From Rhodococcus oryzae (lineage in GTDB: Bacteria; Actinomycetota; Actinomycetes; Mycobacteriales; Mycobacteriaceae), in NCBI RefSeq assembly GCF_005049235.1, contig NZ_SUMD01000004.1:1-64000 (forward strand): DNA of 64,000 nt, in the 5' to 3' direction. Position 1 is the stretch's first letter, and every line of letters begins with the position of its first letter. Below the pieces are notes generated by a model. The model was not told the origin of the DNA. It did not search any database and worked only from the letters and a program-made list of their open reading frames with translations. Shown piece after piece: positions 27,849 to 35,750 of the stretch. The position numbers and the translations under genes were made by a program.

Positions 27849-28519
27849 GCGGACCGGGTCGAGGCCAGCAGTCGCTCGGCCTGCGCCCGAAGGGATTCGG
27901 CGTCGTGCCAGCCCAGCACCCGCAGGCCGGCCTCGGCCAGCAGTGCCGGCGACTGCTCGCCGGTGCCGGTGCCGCCGCCCTCGGCGTCGCTGCGCTCGTT
28001 GATCACCGTTTCCACGATCCGGAAGGGCAGGCCCGCGCGGGACTCGTCGTCGGTTCCGAGCTCCTCGAGGACCCCGGCCGCGAACTCGCGGTACCGTCGG
28101 CGCAGCTGCTGGCGTTCCTCCCGGAACCGGGAGAACCGCTCGGTGCGCAGCTCGGGCAGCAGGTATAGGGCGCCGAGGTTCCACCGGCCCGCCATCAACT
28201 GGCCGCTGTCGAACAGGAGCAATGCGTACAACCGCACCGCCGCGGGCTCCGACGTCGCCGCGAGCCGGTTGGCCAGGTCCAGCGGGGCAGTGACGGTCTG
28301 CTCGAGCAGGGCCGCCAGGATGTCGTCCTTGGTCGCGAAGTGGTGGTACAGCGACGCCTGCCGCACACCGACCATCTCGGCGATCTGCCGGGTGGAGGTG
28401 GACGCGAAGCCCTTGGTGGTGAACAGTTCCGCCGCGGCGTCGAGGATCTCGGCCTGTGCGGTGGGGCCGGGCCTGCGCTGCTTCGTGAGGCGGGGTCGTC
28501 CGGGGCCGGCGTTGGTCAC
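27845..28519 (-). CDS. TetR/AcrR-family transcriptional regulator
   Basis: 224 aa. The DNA-binding domain is at about residues 22-70: ILDAAAELFTTKGFASTSTRQIAEMVGV then RQASLYHHFATKDDIL (28310-28450 on the plus strand). The rest is a divergent ligand-binding domain. The start is followed by a basic stretch (GRPRLTKQRRPG). It is the first gene of a two-gene unit with the HIT hydrolase. An 8-bp inverted repeat about 90-115 bp upstream (28608-28635) is a candidate operator. The ligand is unknown. Confidence 0.92.
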   Translation of the reverse strand: MTNAGPGRPRLTKQRRPGPTAQAEILDAAAELFTTKGFASTSTRQIAEMVGVRQASLYHHFATKDDILAALLEQTVTAPLDLANRLAATSEPAAVRLYALLLFDSGQLMAGRWNLGALYLLPELRTERFSRFREERQQLRRRYREFAAGVLEELGTDDESRAGLPFRIVETVINERSDAEGGGTGTGEQSPALLAEAGLRVLGWHDAESLRAQAERLLASTRSA

Positions 28520-28607
28520 GCTTCCATCCTGTCAGTACGCGGGGCGATAGCGCGATGGAAGATCGCGCCACGTGTCGTTTCGAGCGTGCCGCCGATCGTC
28601 TTCATTA

Positions 28608-28635
28608 GAGGAACGATCTACACCTGACGTTCCTC
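28608..28635. promoter_or_regulatory. Inverted repeat, candidate TetR operator
   Basis: GAGGAACG (28608-28615) and CGTTCCTC (28628-28635), a perfect 8-bp inverted repeat with a 12-nt spacer, in the region upstream of the tetR gene. The total length fits a TetR-dimer site. No binding evidence; inference from position and symmetry. Confidence 0.4.
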
Positions 28636-28652
28636 GACGTCTACGTTGGAAC

Positions 28653-28800
28653 GTGGACGGTTATCACCTCTACCACGCCACCCGCGCCGACCTGCAGCGC
28701 GAACTGGGCCACCAGCCCAGGCCCGGGCCAGCGACCGCCGCGCCCTCGAGCTGACAGCCAATCCCGCCGAACAAGCCGCACTCCACCAGAGGATGCACGG
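28653..28800 (+). pseudogene. C-terminal remnant of an ECF42-type sigma factor, frameshifted
   Basis: One frame reads VDGYHLYHATRADLQRELGH from 28653. About 20 codons on, a different frame reads ARASDRRALELTANPAEQAA and ends near 28800. Joined by a frameshift, the two give the characteristic last ~50 residues of TPR-extended ECF sigma factors (YHLYHATRADLL, then RALELTxNPAE). The rest of the gene is missing upstream. The frame with the second half continues into the AhpD-like gene, whose own ATG (28814) has a good SD. Confidence 0.7.
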
Positions 28801-28813
28801 AGAGGAGACCACC

Positions 28814-29116
28814 ATGTCTGACATCACTCAGCTGCATCACGCGCTCGTTGCCCGTGTCATGGACGGCGACGGGACGGCGCCGCCGGAGCTGCGCCGAGCC
28901 GCCTTCGACAATGCCGGCCTCGGTGAACCGATGCGCGCCTTGATCGAGAAGGTGGCCGATCACGCCTACAAGGTGACTGACGAGGACGTCGCCGCCGCCC
29001 GGGGTGCGGGCCTGAGCGAGGACCAGATCTTCGAGATCGTGGTGTGCGCCGCTATCGGCCAGGAGAGCCGGCAGTACGACAGCGCGCTCGCGGCGCTGGC
29101 CGGCGCCACGGGATAA
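28814..29116 (+). CDS. Carboxymuconolactone decarboxylase-like (AhpD-fold) protein without CxxC
   Basis: 100 aa from ATG 28814, preceded by GGAGAGGAG. The helical pattern, ending LSEDQIFEIVVCAAIGQESR then YDSALAAL, fits the AhpD/CMD fold, but the CxxC redox motif is replaced by CAAIGQES, so peroxidase-partner activity is not expected. It is 11 bp upstream of a second AhpD-like gene that does have CxxC, and the two probably form a pair. It lies directly behind the sigma-factor remnant; such sigma factors are often linked to CMD or DGPF genes. Confidence 0.75.
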   Translation: MSDITQLHHALVARVMDGDGTAPPELRRAAFDNAGLGEPMRALIEKVADHAYKVTDEDVAAARGAGLSEDQIFEIVVCAAIGQESRQYDSALAALAGATG

Positions 29117-29127
29117 GGGGGCGAGCG

Positions 29128-29703
29128 ATGCGGCTCGACATCCTCGATCGGGGCCACCGTCCGCGCGCCAAGGCCTTGATGGCGCTCATTCGGCTGGTGT
29201 CTCGCCAGCCGGTGGTCGACGCGGTCAAGCTGGCGCTCTACCGCCCTGACTTCTATGGCGGGGGTCCTCTCACTCACGAGGCGATGCGCGGACCATCGGA
29301 GTGGTCGATCGGCGATCGCGAGCTGATGGCGGCGTTCGTCTCACAGGTCAACGAGTGCCCGTTCTGCGTCGCCGCGCACTCGGCCACCTCGACCCAGTGG
29401 TACGGCGACCACGCGAGGGTTGCCGCCACGCTCGCCGATGTGGAGACGGCACCGATCGAGGAGCCGCTCCGGGCAACGCTTCGCCTGCTCGGCGCGCTCA
29501 CGCGGGAGCAGAGCATCGATGAGGACGATGTACGCGCCGCGTTGGCCGCGTCCGTTTCCCCTCGGCAGATCGAGGACGCCCTGGCCGTGTGCCTGGCCTT
29601 CAACATCACCGACCGCCTCGCCAACGCCTTCGACTTCAGCGTCGCGAGCCCAGAAGCCATGAATGCCGGTGCCCGGCATCTCTTGTCGCGCGGTTACCGC
29701 TAG
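29128..29703 (+). CDS. Carboxymuconolactone decarboxylase / AhpD-like protein
   Basis: 191 aa. The redox motif NECPFCVAAHSATS (CxxC plus the downstream His) lies near residue 75, as in AhpD-like alkylhydroperoxidases. Segments LTREQSIDEDDVRAAL and ALAVCLAFNITDRLANAF follow. The likely role is thiol-based peroxide or electrophile detoxification; the electron donor is unknown. The gene begins 11 bp after the first AhpD-like gene and shares its promoter. The 39-bp gap to the GNAT gene leaves co-transcription possible. Confidence 0.85.
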   Translation: MRLDILDRGHRPRAKALMALIRLVSRQPVVDAVKLALYRPDFYGGGPLTHEAMRGPSEWSIGDRELMAAFVSQVNECPFCVAAHSATSTQWYGDHARVAATLADVETAPIEEPLRATLRLLGALTREQSIDEDDVRAALAASVSPRQIEDALAVCLAFNITDRLANAFDFSVASPEAMNAGARHLLSRGYR

Positions 29704-29742
29704 GCGCTCCCGGTAGGTTCCAGCGCAGAGTGAGGGGGCGGA

Positions 29743-30282
29743 ATGAACGTGGGGCGTCAGACGATCCTGAGTACCGAGCGAGTGAGGCTGACCACCTGGC
29801 TCCCATCAGACCTTCAGGATCTGGCCGAGCTGCACGCAGACCCGGTCACGATGCGGTTCATCGGCCACGGGCGTCCCGAAACTGTGGACGAGGCTTGCTC
29901 GAGGATCGTCGAGTACCGCAACGAGCAAGGCCACAGAGGTTGGACCAAATGGCGCGTGGAAGACAACGACGGAGACATGATCGGCCGGGCCGGCTTCGGC
30001 GAGAGCGATGCCGGCCGCGAGTTGGCATATGCCTTGCGTCCAGACCATTGGAACCGTGGCCTCGCCACTGAAATCGCCGAGGCCTTGGTTCGCTGGCACC
30101 TCGAACATCCGCCCGTCGGTCCAGCTTCAAGCAGCCTCTGTGCGTACGTCGAGGTCGGAAACCAAGCGAGCGTGCGTGTGCTCGAGAAGGTCGGCTTCAC
30201 CTTCGTGGACAGACGCTTCTACAAGGGTGTTACCTGCGACTTCTTTCAGTTTCCCGCTGCGAGCCGATCGCGAACCGTTTGA
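29743..30282 (+). CDS. GNAT-family N-acetyltransferase
   Basis: 179 aa, RimJ/RimL-like acetyltransferase. N-terminal TERVRLTTWLPSDLQDLAEL; acetyl-CoA binding region ALRPDHWNRGLATEIAEAL (pyrophosphate loop WNRGLATE) near residue 100; then YVEVGNQASVRVLEKVGF, the usual N-x-x-S-x-x-x-x-x-K-x-G-F. The substrate cannot be inferred. ATG 29743 follows GAGGGGG. Confidence 0.9.
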   Translation: MNVGRQTILSTERVRLTTWLPSDLQDLAELHADPVTMRFIGHGRPETVDEACSRIVEYRNEQGHRGWTKWRVEDNDGDMIGRAGFGESDAGRELAYALRPDHWNRGLATEIAEALVRWHLEHPPVGPASSSLCAYVEVGNQASVRVLEKVGFTFVDRRFYKGVTCDFFQFPAASRSRTV

Positions 30283-30387
30283 CATTCGGATTCAGGGCAC
30301 GGGTCGGAAGTGCTTCGTCCCACGGTGGACTTCCGCGACGGTCGCGACGGCTCTAGCGGGCCCGTTCCCCCACATGGTCGTCGACGA

Positions 30388-30981
30388 CTACTGATCGCTC
30401 TGCCTCGGTCCGCGGTTGGGTGACCGTAACCGCAGACGCACCAGGGCAGCCACGACCAGGACAGCGACGCCGGCGAGAGCAAACCCCCACCACGCCTGCG
30501 CGCCAATGTCATCGACACCGACTGGGTTCGTTTGTGGATCTGGCGCTTGCGGTGACCCGTAGACGGTCACTGCGGCTTCTCGGGTCCGGTCATTGTTCGA
30601 ATTGGTTGTGGCTGAGCAACTGTTGACCGACCAGGGTGCGCCATTGGTCTCGTATGTGGACGTGAAGACGAGGTATTCGGTGCCGATCTCGAAGCCGCGC
30701 CCGCATGCCGCGCTCTGCACGCTCGACGACACCACCGTCGAAGCGCCGACGTCGCCCTCGAACACCTCACGGACCTTGAACTCGTAGAACTCTGTTTGGT
30801 CTTCGGCACGCTTTGACGTCGCAGTCCCGGTGAAGACTGACGCGGCATGCGAGACCTGCTCGACGATCTGAGGACCGTCGGGCGCGTAGGCGCACGAGCA
30901 GGCAGAAGCCACTCCAGGAGTGGACAACGGCAGCGCTCCCGTCAGGCCAACCACCGCGAGTATCGACAGCAACCACCGCAC
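30388..30981 (-). CDS. Secreted NTR/TIMP-like protein with C-terminal membrane anchor
   Basis: 197 aa. A signal peptide ending VASA is followed at once by CSC (ACSCAYAPDGP), as in NTR/TIMP-type domains where the mature protein starts with Cys. Further features: VFTGTATSKR, FKVREVFEGDVG, two more cysteines (SAACGRGF, VNSCSATT) and the strand YLVFTSTYE. A linker leads to one TM helix (WWGFALAGVAVLVVAALV) and a basic tail, so the domain should be displayed outside the membrane. GTG 30981 follows a G8 tract, the only SD-like sequence. The function is unknown. Confidence 0.75.
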   Translation of the reverse strand: MRWLLSILAVVGLTGALPLSTPGVASACSCAYAPDGPQIVEQVSHAASVFTGTATSKRAEDQTEFYEFKVREVFEGDVGASTVVSSSVQSAACGRGFEIGTEYLVFTSTYETNGAPWSVNSCSATTNSNNDRTREAAVTVYGSPQAPDPQTNPVGVDDIGAQAWWGFALAGVAVLVVAALVRLRLRSPNRGPRQSDQ

Positions 30982-30985
30982 AACG

Positions 30986-30993
30986 CCCCCCCC
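30986..30993 (-). promoter_or_regulatory. G8 tract acting as ribosome binding region
   Basis: Eight consecutive G (C on the plus strand) end 4 nt before the GTG start of the NTR-like gene. Same arrangement as the G11 tract before the gene at 6529. Confidence 0.5.
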
Positions 30994-31056
30994 GTTTAGA
31001 TCCGCACGCCGCGCCGACCCGACCGATGCTAGACCTGCGGTATCAGAAAGCGTCAG

Positions 31057-31692
31057 CTATTGCGATGTTGCTACTTCCAGGTCCACCAGGATGCCGGCCT
31101 CTCGGATCCACGGGCCGTCCGGCGGTGGCACCATCGGGCTTCCCCATTCCCGCGCGTCTGGCGGCATGGGGACCATCGGCACCAAGCCGTCCAGGAAGCC
31201 GGTTTGGCCGTCGCGCAAGGGCCCGAGCGAGTCGGTCCATCCTTCGGTGTGTCTGCCTTCCGCATCCGGTGAGCTGGTGCGAGTGATCAGCTGGCAGCGG
31301 GTTACCGTTCCGGCGACCCGGGCATCGGACGGAATCACCCCGGGCCAGTCGGCTTCGAACGACCCGACGAGGTGCACTGTGCCCTCGTAGAGATGGCGCG
31401 ACAGGAAGTAGGCAGTCCAATCATCTCCATGCAGTAGCAACGAGTACGTCCCGGGGTGGACCCGACCGTATGGGTCGGTCCATTCCACCGACAATCTGCC
31501 TTCGTTGAGCGGTTCGACCAGCGCCACAACGTCATTAGAGGTCTCTGGGTGGATCCATGGTTCGGCTCGGTAGAACTGGAGCGCGTAGTCGACGTGGTCG
31601 CCTACCTGCGGGATATCGATTGTCCCGTCCATGATCAGATCCTCGGGCACGATGATCCTCAACGTCGTCACCACATCATTCTGCCTGGTCAT
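31057..31692 (-). CDS. Unknown protein, Fic operon
   Basis: 211 aa from ATG 31692 (MTRQNDVVTTLRIIVPEDL); an earlier in-frame start at 31740 would lie deeper inside fic. Not recognised. No signal peptide or TM helix. The middle part is beta-rich and aromatic (GDHVDYALQFYRAEPWIHPE, GTYSLLLHGDDWTAYFLSRH, LVGSFEADWPGVIPSDARV); the C-terminal third is Pro/Asp/Met-rich. The start overlaps the 3' end of the Fic gene by 17 bp, so it is translationally coupled to it and may be a partner, target or inhibitor of Fic. That is inference from position only. Confidence 0.65.
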   Translation of the reverse strand: MTRQNDVVTTLRIIVPEDLIMDGTIDIPQVGDHVDYALQFYRAEPWIHPETSNDVVALVEPLNEGRLSVEWTDPYGRVHPGTYSLLLHGDDWTAYFLSRHLYEGTVHLVGSFEADWPGVIPSDARVAGTVTRCQLITRTSSPDAEGRHTEGWTDSLGPLRDGQTGFLDGLVPMVPMPPDAREWGSPMVPPPDGPWIREAGILVDLEVATSQ

Positions 31693-32578
31693 GGGGATGG
31701 TGGATCGGGACATCTGCGTCCGCCGGGGCGCTCGGTGCAAGGGGATCCGAGACCAGCGCGCGGTGGAAGATCGGGATCAGCGGACGGGGGGAGGGCTCGC
31801 CGGAGCGACGGAACGGCGCCGAGTCCCGCGAGCCATCTGTCCAATCGCGGACGCTCACCGAGGACAGATCGAGCCGAAACGGGGTCCGCGCCGCCAACTG
31901 GTGCAGGAACAGCGTCGCGGTCCGGCCGTTGCCCTCGCGGAAGGGGTGCGCGTGATTGAGGGTGGCGTAGATCCGCGCGAGCGCGAAGGCGAGCGCGCCC
32001 CGGTCGGGTGTCGACCAGTCGGCGTCGGCGACGTACCCCTCGACGAGGCCGAGGTAGTCGTCGATGGCGGGGACCGGGGCGAACTCGTTGCCGCCCTTCG
32101 TGATGTCGACGATCCGGGTCTGCCCGGCCCAGGCGAACACGTCGCCGAACACGTGCTGGTGCAGCTCGCGCAGGTGGGTGCCGTCGAAGCCGGAGCCGAC
32201 ATCGGGACGTCGGTCGTGCACCTGGAGGATCCGAACGGCGGTCGCGGTGAACTCGATCGAACGCAGCGCGGCGCCGTCCCGGTAGTCGAAGTTGTTCCGC
32301 AGCACCCGGGTTCCGGGCACCAGGTAAGGGTGACGCCGCAGGAACAGCCGTCGACGCGGCGGCACGGCGACGCGGAAGGTGTCGGCCTCGGCGCGGCAGT
32401 TCACCAGGTAGCTGCCGATGGTGAGCTCGCGGCGCAACACGGCGACGAGATCCGCGATCTGATCGGCGCGCGGCTCCCAGCCCTCGAGGCACTCGGCGGC
32501 GACCGTCTGGTCCACCGCGCGCGTCTGCCGTTCGTCGAGCCGGGCGAACAGCGTCGGCCAGCGCTCCGAGGCGTTCAC
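31676..32578 (-). CDS. Fic-domain protein (putative AMP transferase)
   Basis: 300 aa from GTG 32578, overlapping the stop of the DUF294 gene (GTGA). The Fic core has the complete active-site motif HPFREGNGRT (residues 211-220) and the upstream flap GQTRIVDITKGGNEFAPV, so it should transfer AMP or a related nucleotide to hydroxyl side chains. The N-terminal helix region (AVDQTVAAECLEGWEP, residues 21-36) resembles the VbhA-type inhibitory helix. Matches to (S/T)xxxE(G/N) are only partial: T25..E29-C30 or A28..E32-G33. Auto-inhibition may therefore be altered. Target proteins are unknown. Confidence 0.88.
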   Translation of the reverse strand: MNASERWPTLFARLDERQTRAVDQTVAAECLEGWEPRADQIADLVAVLRRELTIGSYLVNCRAEADTFRVAVPPRRRLFLRRHPYLVPGTRVLRNNFDYRDGAALRSIEFTATAVRILQVHDRRPDVGSGFDGTHLRELHQHVFGDVFAWAGQTRIVDITKGGNEFAPVPAIDDYLGLVEGYVADADWSTPDRGALAFALARIYATLNHAHPFREGNGRTATLFLHQLAARTPFRLDLSSVSVRDWTDGSRDSAPFRRSGEPSPRPLIPIFHRALVSDPLAPSAPADADVPIHHPHDQAE

Positions 32579-34032
32579 GCGCCCGGGCCCGCGTAGGCGA
32601 GTTTGCGTTGCACACCGGCGATCTCGCGGACGGCGTTCGCGAGCAGACTGCGGTAGAGCGGGGTGAGCGAGGCGATGGTGAGCTCGTCGGTGACCGGTAG
32701 CCCCTGTTCGAGCTGCTCGCACTGGTGGCGCAGCCGGATCTGCTGCAGGACGTCGAAGGATTCCGCCAGGATCCGGGCGTCGTCGTCCGGTAGGAGCCCG
32801 GTGTCCGCCGCGGCCTGCAGGCGCGCAGGGGTCGATCCGGCGCCCAGACCGGCGGCCAGGCCCGCCCAGCGTGCGATGTTGACGATCGGCATCACACCCT
32901 GCGACTTCAGGTTCACCGAATCGGTCCGTCGGGTGAGGACCTGGCGCAGCGAGTGGATGCGGACCTTGTCCTCGACCGCCTCGCGGAGCAGGAGCTTCAT
33001 CGCCGAGGGGGTGGCCCTGGTCCTGGCCGAGACCTGTGCGGACAGGCCCAGCGCGTCGTCACCCCACGTGACCCGGCTGTCGGCGAGCAGGGAGATCATC
33101 AGGACGCCCTTGTCCTCGTACGGGTCCGCGATCCACTGGTCCGCGGCGCGCATCCAGGCCCCGGCGGGCCGCGCGAAACGCGGTCGCGCGGCGGTGGCCC
33201 CCTTCTCGTCGGACGGGAAGCCGCACCGGTCGAGCAGGCGGTGCACCCGCGCGGCGGTGGCCATCAGTTCCGTCTCGGTGTCCGGCCGCTGGTCGTCGTC
33301 TGCCCACACCAGGGCACTGTCGACATCGGAGCCGGGCATCGCCTCGCGGCGGGCGACGCTGCCGAGCGAGAGCCAGGTGAGCGGTGTCCGGCCGGACCGC
33401 GCGGACCCGGTCTCCAGGTGCAGGGCCCGAGCGGCGGCTGCGTCCACGATCACCGAGAGGATCGCGGAGACGTCCAGCGGAGCGACCCTCGCCCGCCAGA
33501 GACCGAGCACCAGCTCGGGTACCTGGGCGGTCGCCGCGATCAGCGCATCCGGGGTGGCGGCCCTGGCCACGGCGGCGCGGAGCAGGAACCCGCTGCGGGT
33601 CGCGGTGGCCAGCAGGTCGCCGTCCTCGAGGACGCCGAGCAGTGCGCCCGTCTCGGACAGCACCGGCATGTGCCGCACCCCCCGCTCGAGCATGTCCATC
33701 AGGACATCCGCGCCGAGACGGTCCGCGGGAACGGTGCGTGCGGGTGCGGTCATCACGGCCGAGACCGGGGTGTGGGTGCCGAGCCCGGCGGCCACCACCC
33801 GCCGACGCAGGTCGCCGTCGGTGAAGATTCCGTGAGAACCCCCGGCCAGCGGGATGAGGACGTAGCGCCTGCCCTCCCGGGTCATCAGCTCGGCCGCCTC
33901 GCGCGCGGTGCTCTCGGGCGCACAGGTCAGCGCGGGGCCGCGCAGCAGCTCGCCGGCCCGGCGCATCGCCGGGTCACGAACGACCAGCGGGGCGGGTCCG
34001 CCGCCACCGTCCTTGTTCTGCACGGCTCTCAT
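32575..34032 (-). CDS. CBS-pair / DUF294 nucleotidyltransferase-like protein
   Basis: 485 aa from ATG 34032, with GGAAGGA 7 bp upstream; the longer frame upstream lacks such a signal. Two CBS motifs at about residues 35-150 (TREAAELMTREGRRYVLIPL, DGDLRRRVVAAG, VRHMPVLSETGALLGVLEDG) suggest adenine-nucleotide sensing. A GlnD-like nucleotidyltransferase domain follows, with LSLGSVARREAMPGSDVDSA near residue 250 (the GS...D-x-D motif), and then the DUF294 C-terminal domain. It is the first gene of a coupled trio with fic and the unknown gene, divergent from the permease operon. Confidence 0.88.
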   Translation of the reverse strand: MRAVQNKDGGGGPAPLVVRDPAMRRAGELLRGPALTCAPESTAREAAELMTREGRRYVLIPLAGGSHGIFTDGDLRRRVVAAGLGTHTPVSAVMTAPARTVPADRLGADVLMDMLERGVRHMPVLSETGALLGVLEDGDLLATATRSGFLLRAAVARAATPDALIAATAQVPELVLGLWRARVAPLDVSAILSVIVDAAAARALHLETGSARSGRTPLTWLSLGSVARREAMPGSDVDSALVWADDDQRPDTETELMATAARVHRLLDRCGFPSDEKGATAARPRFARPAGAWMRAADQWIADPYEDKGVLMISLLADSRVTWGDDALGLSAQVSARTRATPSAMKLLLREAVEDKVRIHSLRQVLTRRTDSVNLKSQGVMPIVNIARWAGLAAGLGAGSTPARLQAAADTGLLPDDDARILAESFDVLQQIRLRHQCEQLEQGLPVTDELTIASLTPLYRSLLANAVREIAGVQRKLAYAGPGA

Positions 34033-34230
34033 GGGCACATCCTTCCAGGACTCGGTGTTCCGACGCCGCAGGCGGCGGCGGTGAGCAGTTCGCAATGTCT
34101 GCGTAACGAATGACATTGAGACGCAACGGAAAGCCCGAACCTCGAAACGTGCGGGACACCCATGCGAGCTGGTCGAACGGAAAACTATCAACTGACAGAT
34201 ACTCCGCCGCCCCGCCTCGCAGGAGAGCCC
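34033..34230. other. Divergent promoter region between DUF294 and permease operons
   Basis: 198 bp without a gene. It must hold promoters for both directions. A guanidine-I riboswitch was looked for on the plus strand because the downstream genes are guanidine-type, but the conserved ACACGG and GACUGGUCC-like elements are not present. No strong palindrome is seen. Confidence 0.5.
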
Positions 34231-35748
34231 ATGACGACCGTCGCATCTCAGTCCCAGGACCACGACGACCTGGCGGAATTCGGGTACGAACAACAGCTGC
34301 ACCGGTCGCTGGGCAAATTCGCCTCCTTCGCGGCCGGCTTTTCCTTCGTCTCGATCCTGACCACGATCTTTCAGCTGTTCGGTCTCGGCTTCAGCTTCGC
34401 CGGACCCGCCTTCTTCTGGACCTGGCCGTGCGTGTTCATCGGCCAGTTCATGGTGGCCCTCTGCTTCGCCGAACTCGCCGCCCGCTACCCGATCTCCGGC
34501 GCGATCTACCAGTGGTCGCGGCGAATGGGCGGCGAGCTCGTCGGGTGGTTCGCCGGCTGGTTCATGATCCTGGCCCAGATCGTCACGGCGTCCGCCGCGG
34601 CCATCGCGCTCCAGGTCGTGTTGCCGACGGTCTGGAGCGGCTTCCAGATCGTCGGTGAGGACAGCGCCCTGACCTCGCCGAGCGGCGCCGCGAACGCGGT
34701 CCTACTGGGTTCGGTGCTGCTGGTGCTGACCACCACGATCAACTGCATCGGCGTCAACTGGATGTCGCGGATCAACAACATCGGCGTCACCTGCGAGATC
34801 ATCGGCGTGATCGCCGTGGTCGGGATGTTCTTCACCCACGCCCAGCGCGGGCCCGACGTCGTGTTCGACACGGGCGAGGCGGGCACCCAGCCGGGGTACA
34901 TCTGGGCCTGGATCGTCTCCGGGCTGATGGCCGCCTACGTGATGGTCGGGTTCGGCTCCGCGGGCGAACTCGCGGAAGAGACCCGCAACCCTCGCCGGGT
35001 CGCGCCCCGCACCATCCGGCTCGCGCTCTCGGTCTCCGCCATCGGCGGCGGACTGATGATCGTCGGCGCACTGATGGCGGCGCCGAGCCTCACCGACGGC
35101 CGCCTCGCCACCGAGGGCCTGCCGTACGTGCTGACCTCGATCCTCTCCTCGCCCTGGGGGACGCTGCTGCTGATCGACGTCGCCATCGCGGTGTTCGTGT
35201 GCACCCTCGCCATCCAGACCGCGGCCTCGCGGCTGATGTTCTCGATGGCCCGCGACGGCCGACTGCCCGCCTCGTCGGTGCTGGCCCGGGTCAACCCCCG
35301 CACCGGGACCCCGATCGCGCCCTCCGTCCTGATCGGCCTGCTGTGCGTGGCGGTGCTGGCCGTCAACGTCGGCAACTCCGCGATCTTCACCACCCTCTCG
35401 AGCGTGTGCATCGTGCTGATCTACCTGGCCTACCTCATGGTGACCGTGCCGTTGCTGGTGCGCAGGCTCAGCGGCTGGCCGACCGGCGGGCCGCAGGTGG
35501 ACGCGGAGGGCCGCCCGCTGTTCTCGCTCGGGAAGTTCGGGATCCCCGTCAACATCGCGGCCGTCCTCTACGGCGCGCTGATGGTGGTCAACCTCTCTTG
35601 GCCGCGCGCCGAGATCTTCAACCCGACAGGCGAATTCCCCCTCCTGCAGTGGGCCGCGCCGCTCACCGTCGCGGCGGTGGTGCTCATCGGAGCCTTCTGC
35701 TACCCGCGCGGCAAGACCGTACCGAACCCCGTCACGATCGGAGCCTGA
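34231..35748 (+). CDS. APC-family permease of the urea-carboxylase-associated type
   Basis: 505 aa, twelve predicted TM helices. N-terminal signature FGYEQQLHRSLGKFASFAAG and the APC motif FAELAARYPISGAIYQWSRR, as in amino-acid permeases linked to urea/guanidine carboxylase operons. The likely cargo is guanidine, a guanidino compound or urea, inferred from the operon only. ATG 34231 follows CAGGAGAG. The stop lies 2 bp before the first DUF1989 gene; the following genes overlap, so this is the first gene of a five-gene operon up to 40919. Confidence 0.88.
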   Translation: MTTVASQSQDHDDLAEFGYEQQLHRSLGKFASFAAGFSFVSILTTIFQLFGLGFSFAGPAFFWTWPCVFIGQFMVALCFAELAARYPISGAIYQWSRRMGGELVGWFAGWFMILAQIVTASAAAIALQVVLPTVWSGFQIVGEDSALTSPSGAANAVLLGSVLLVLTTTINCIGVNWMSRINNIGVTCEIIGVIAVVGMFFTHAQRGPDVVFDTGEAGTQPGYIWAWIVSGLMAAYVMVGFGSAGELAEETRNPRRVAPRTIRLALSVSAIGGGLMIVGALMAAPSLTDGRLATEGLPYVLTSILSSPWGTLLLIDVAIAVFVCTLAIQTAASRLMFSMARDGRLPASSVLARVNPRTGTPIAPSVLIGLLCVAVLAVNVGNSAIFTTLSSVCIVLIYLAYLMVTVPLLVRRLSGWPTGGPQVDAEGRPLFSLGKFGIPVNIAAVLYGALMVVNLSWPRAEIFNPTGEFPLLQWAAPLTVAAVVLIGAFCYPRGKTVPNPVTIGA

Positions 35749-35750
35749 CA

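Noticed and set aside
34033-34230. Guanidine-I (ykkC) riboswitch expected before the guanidine-type operon
   Set aside because: The conserved ACACGG and GACUGGUCC-like elements and the GGGAnAAAAGCCC-type 3' stem were not found on the plus strand; control is probably by a protein.
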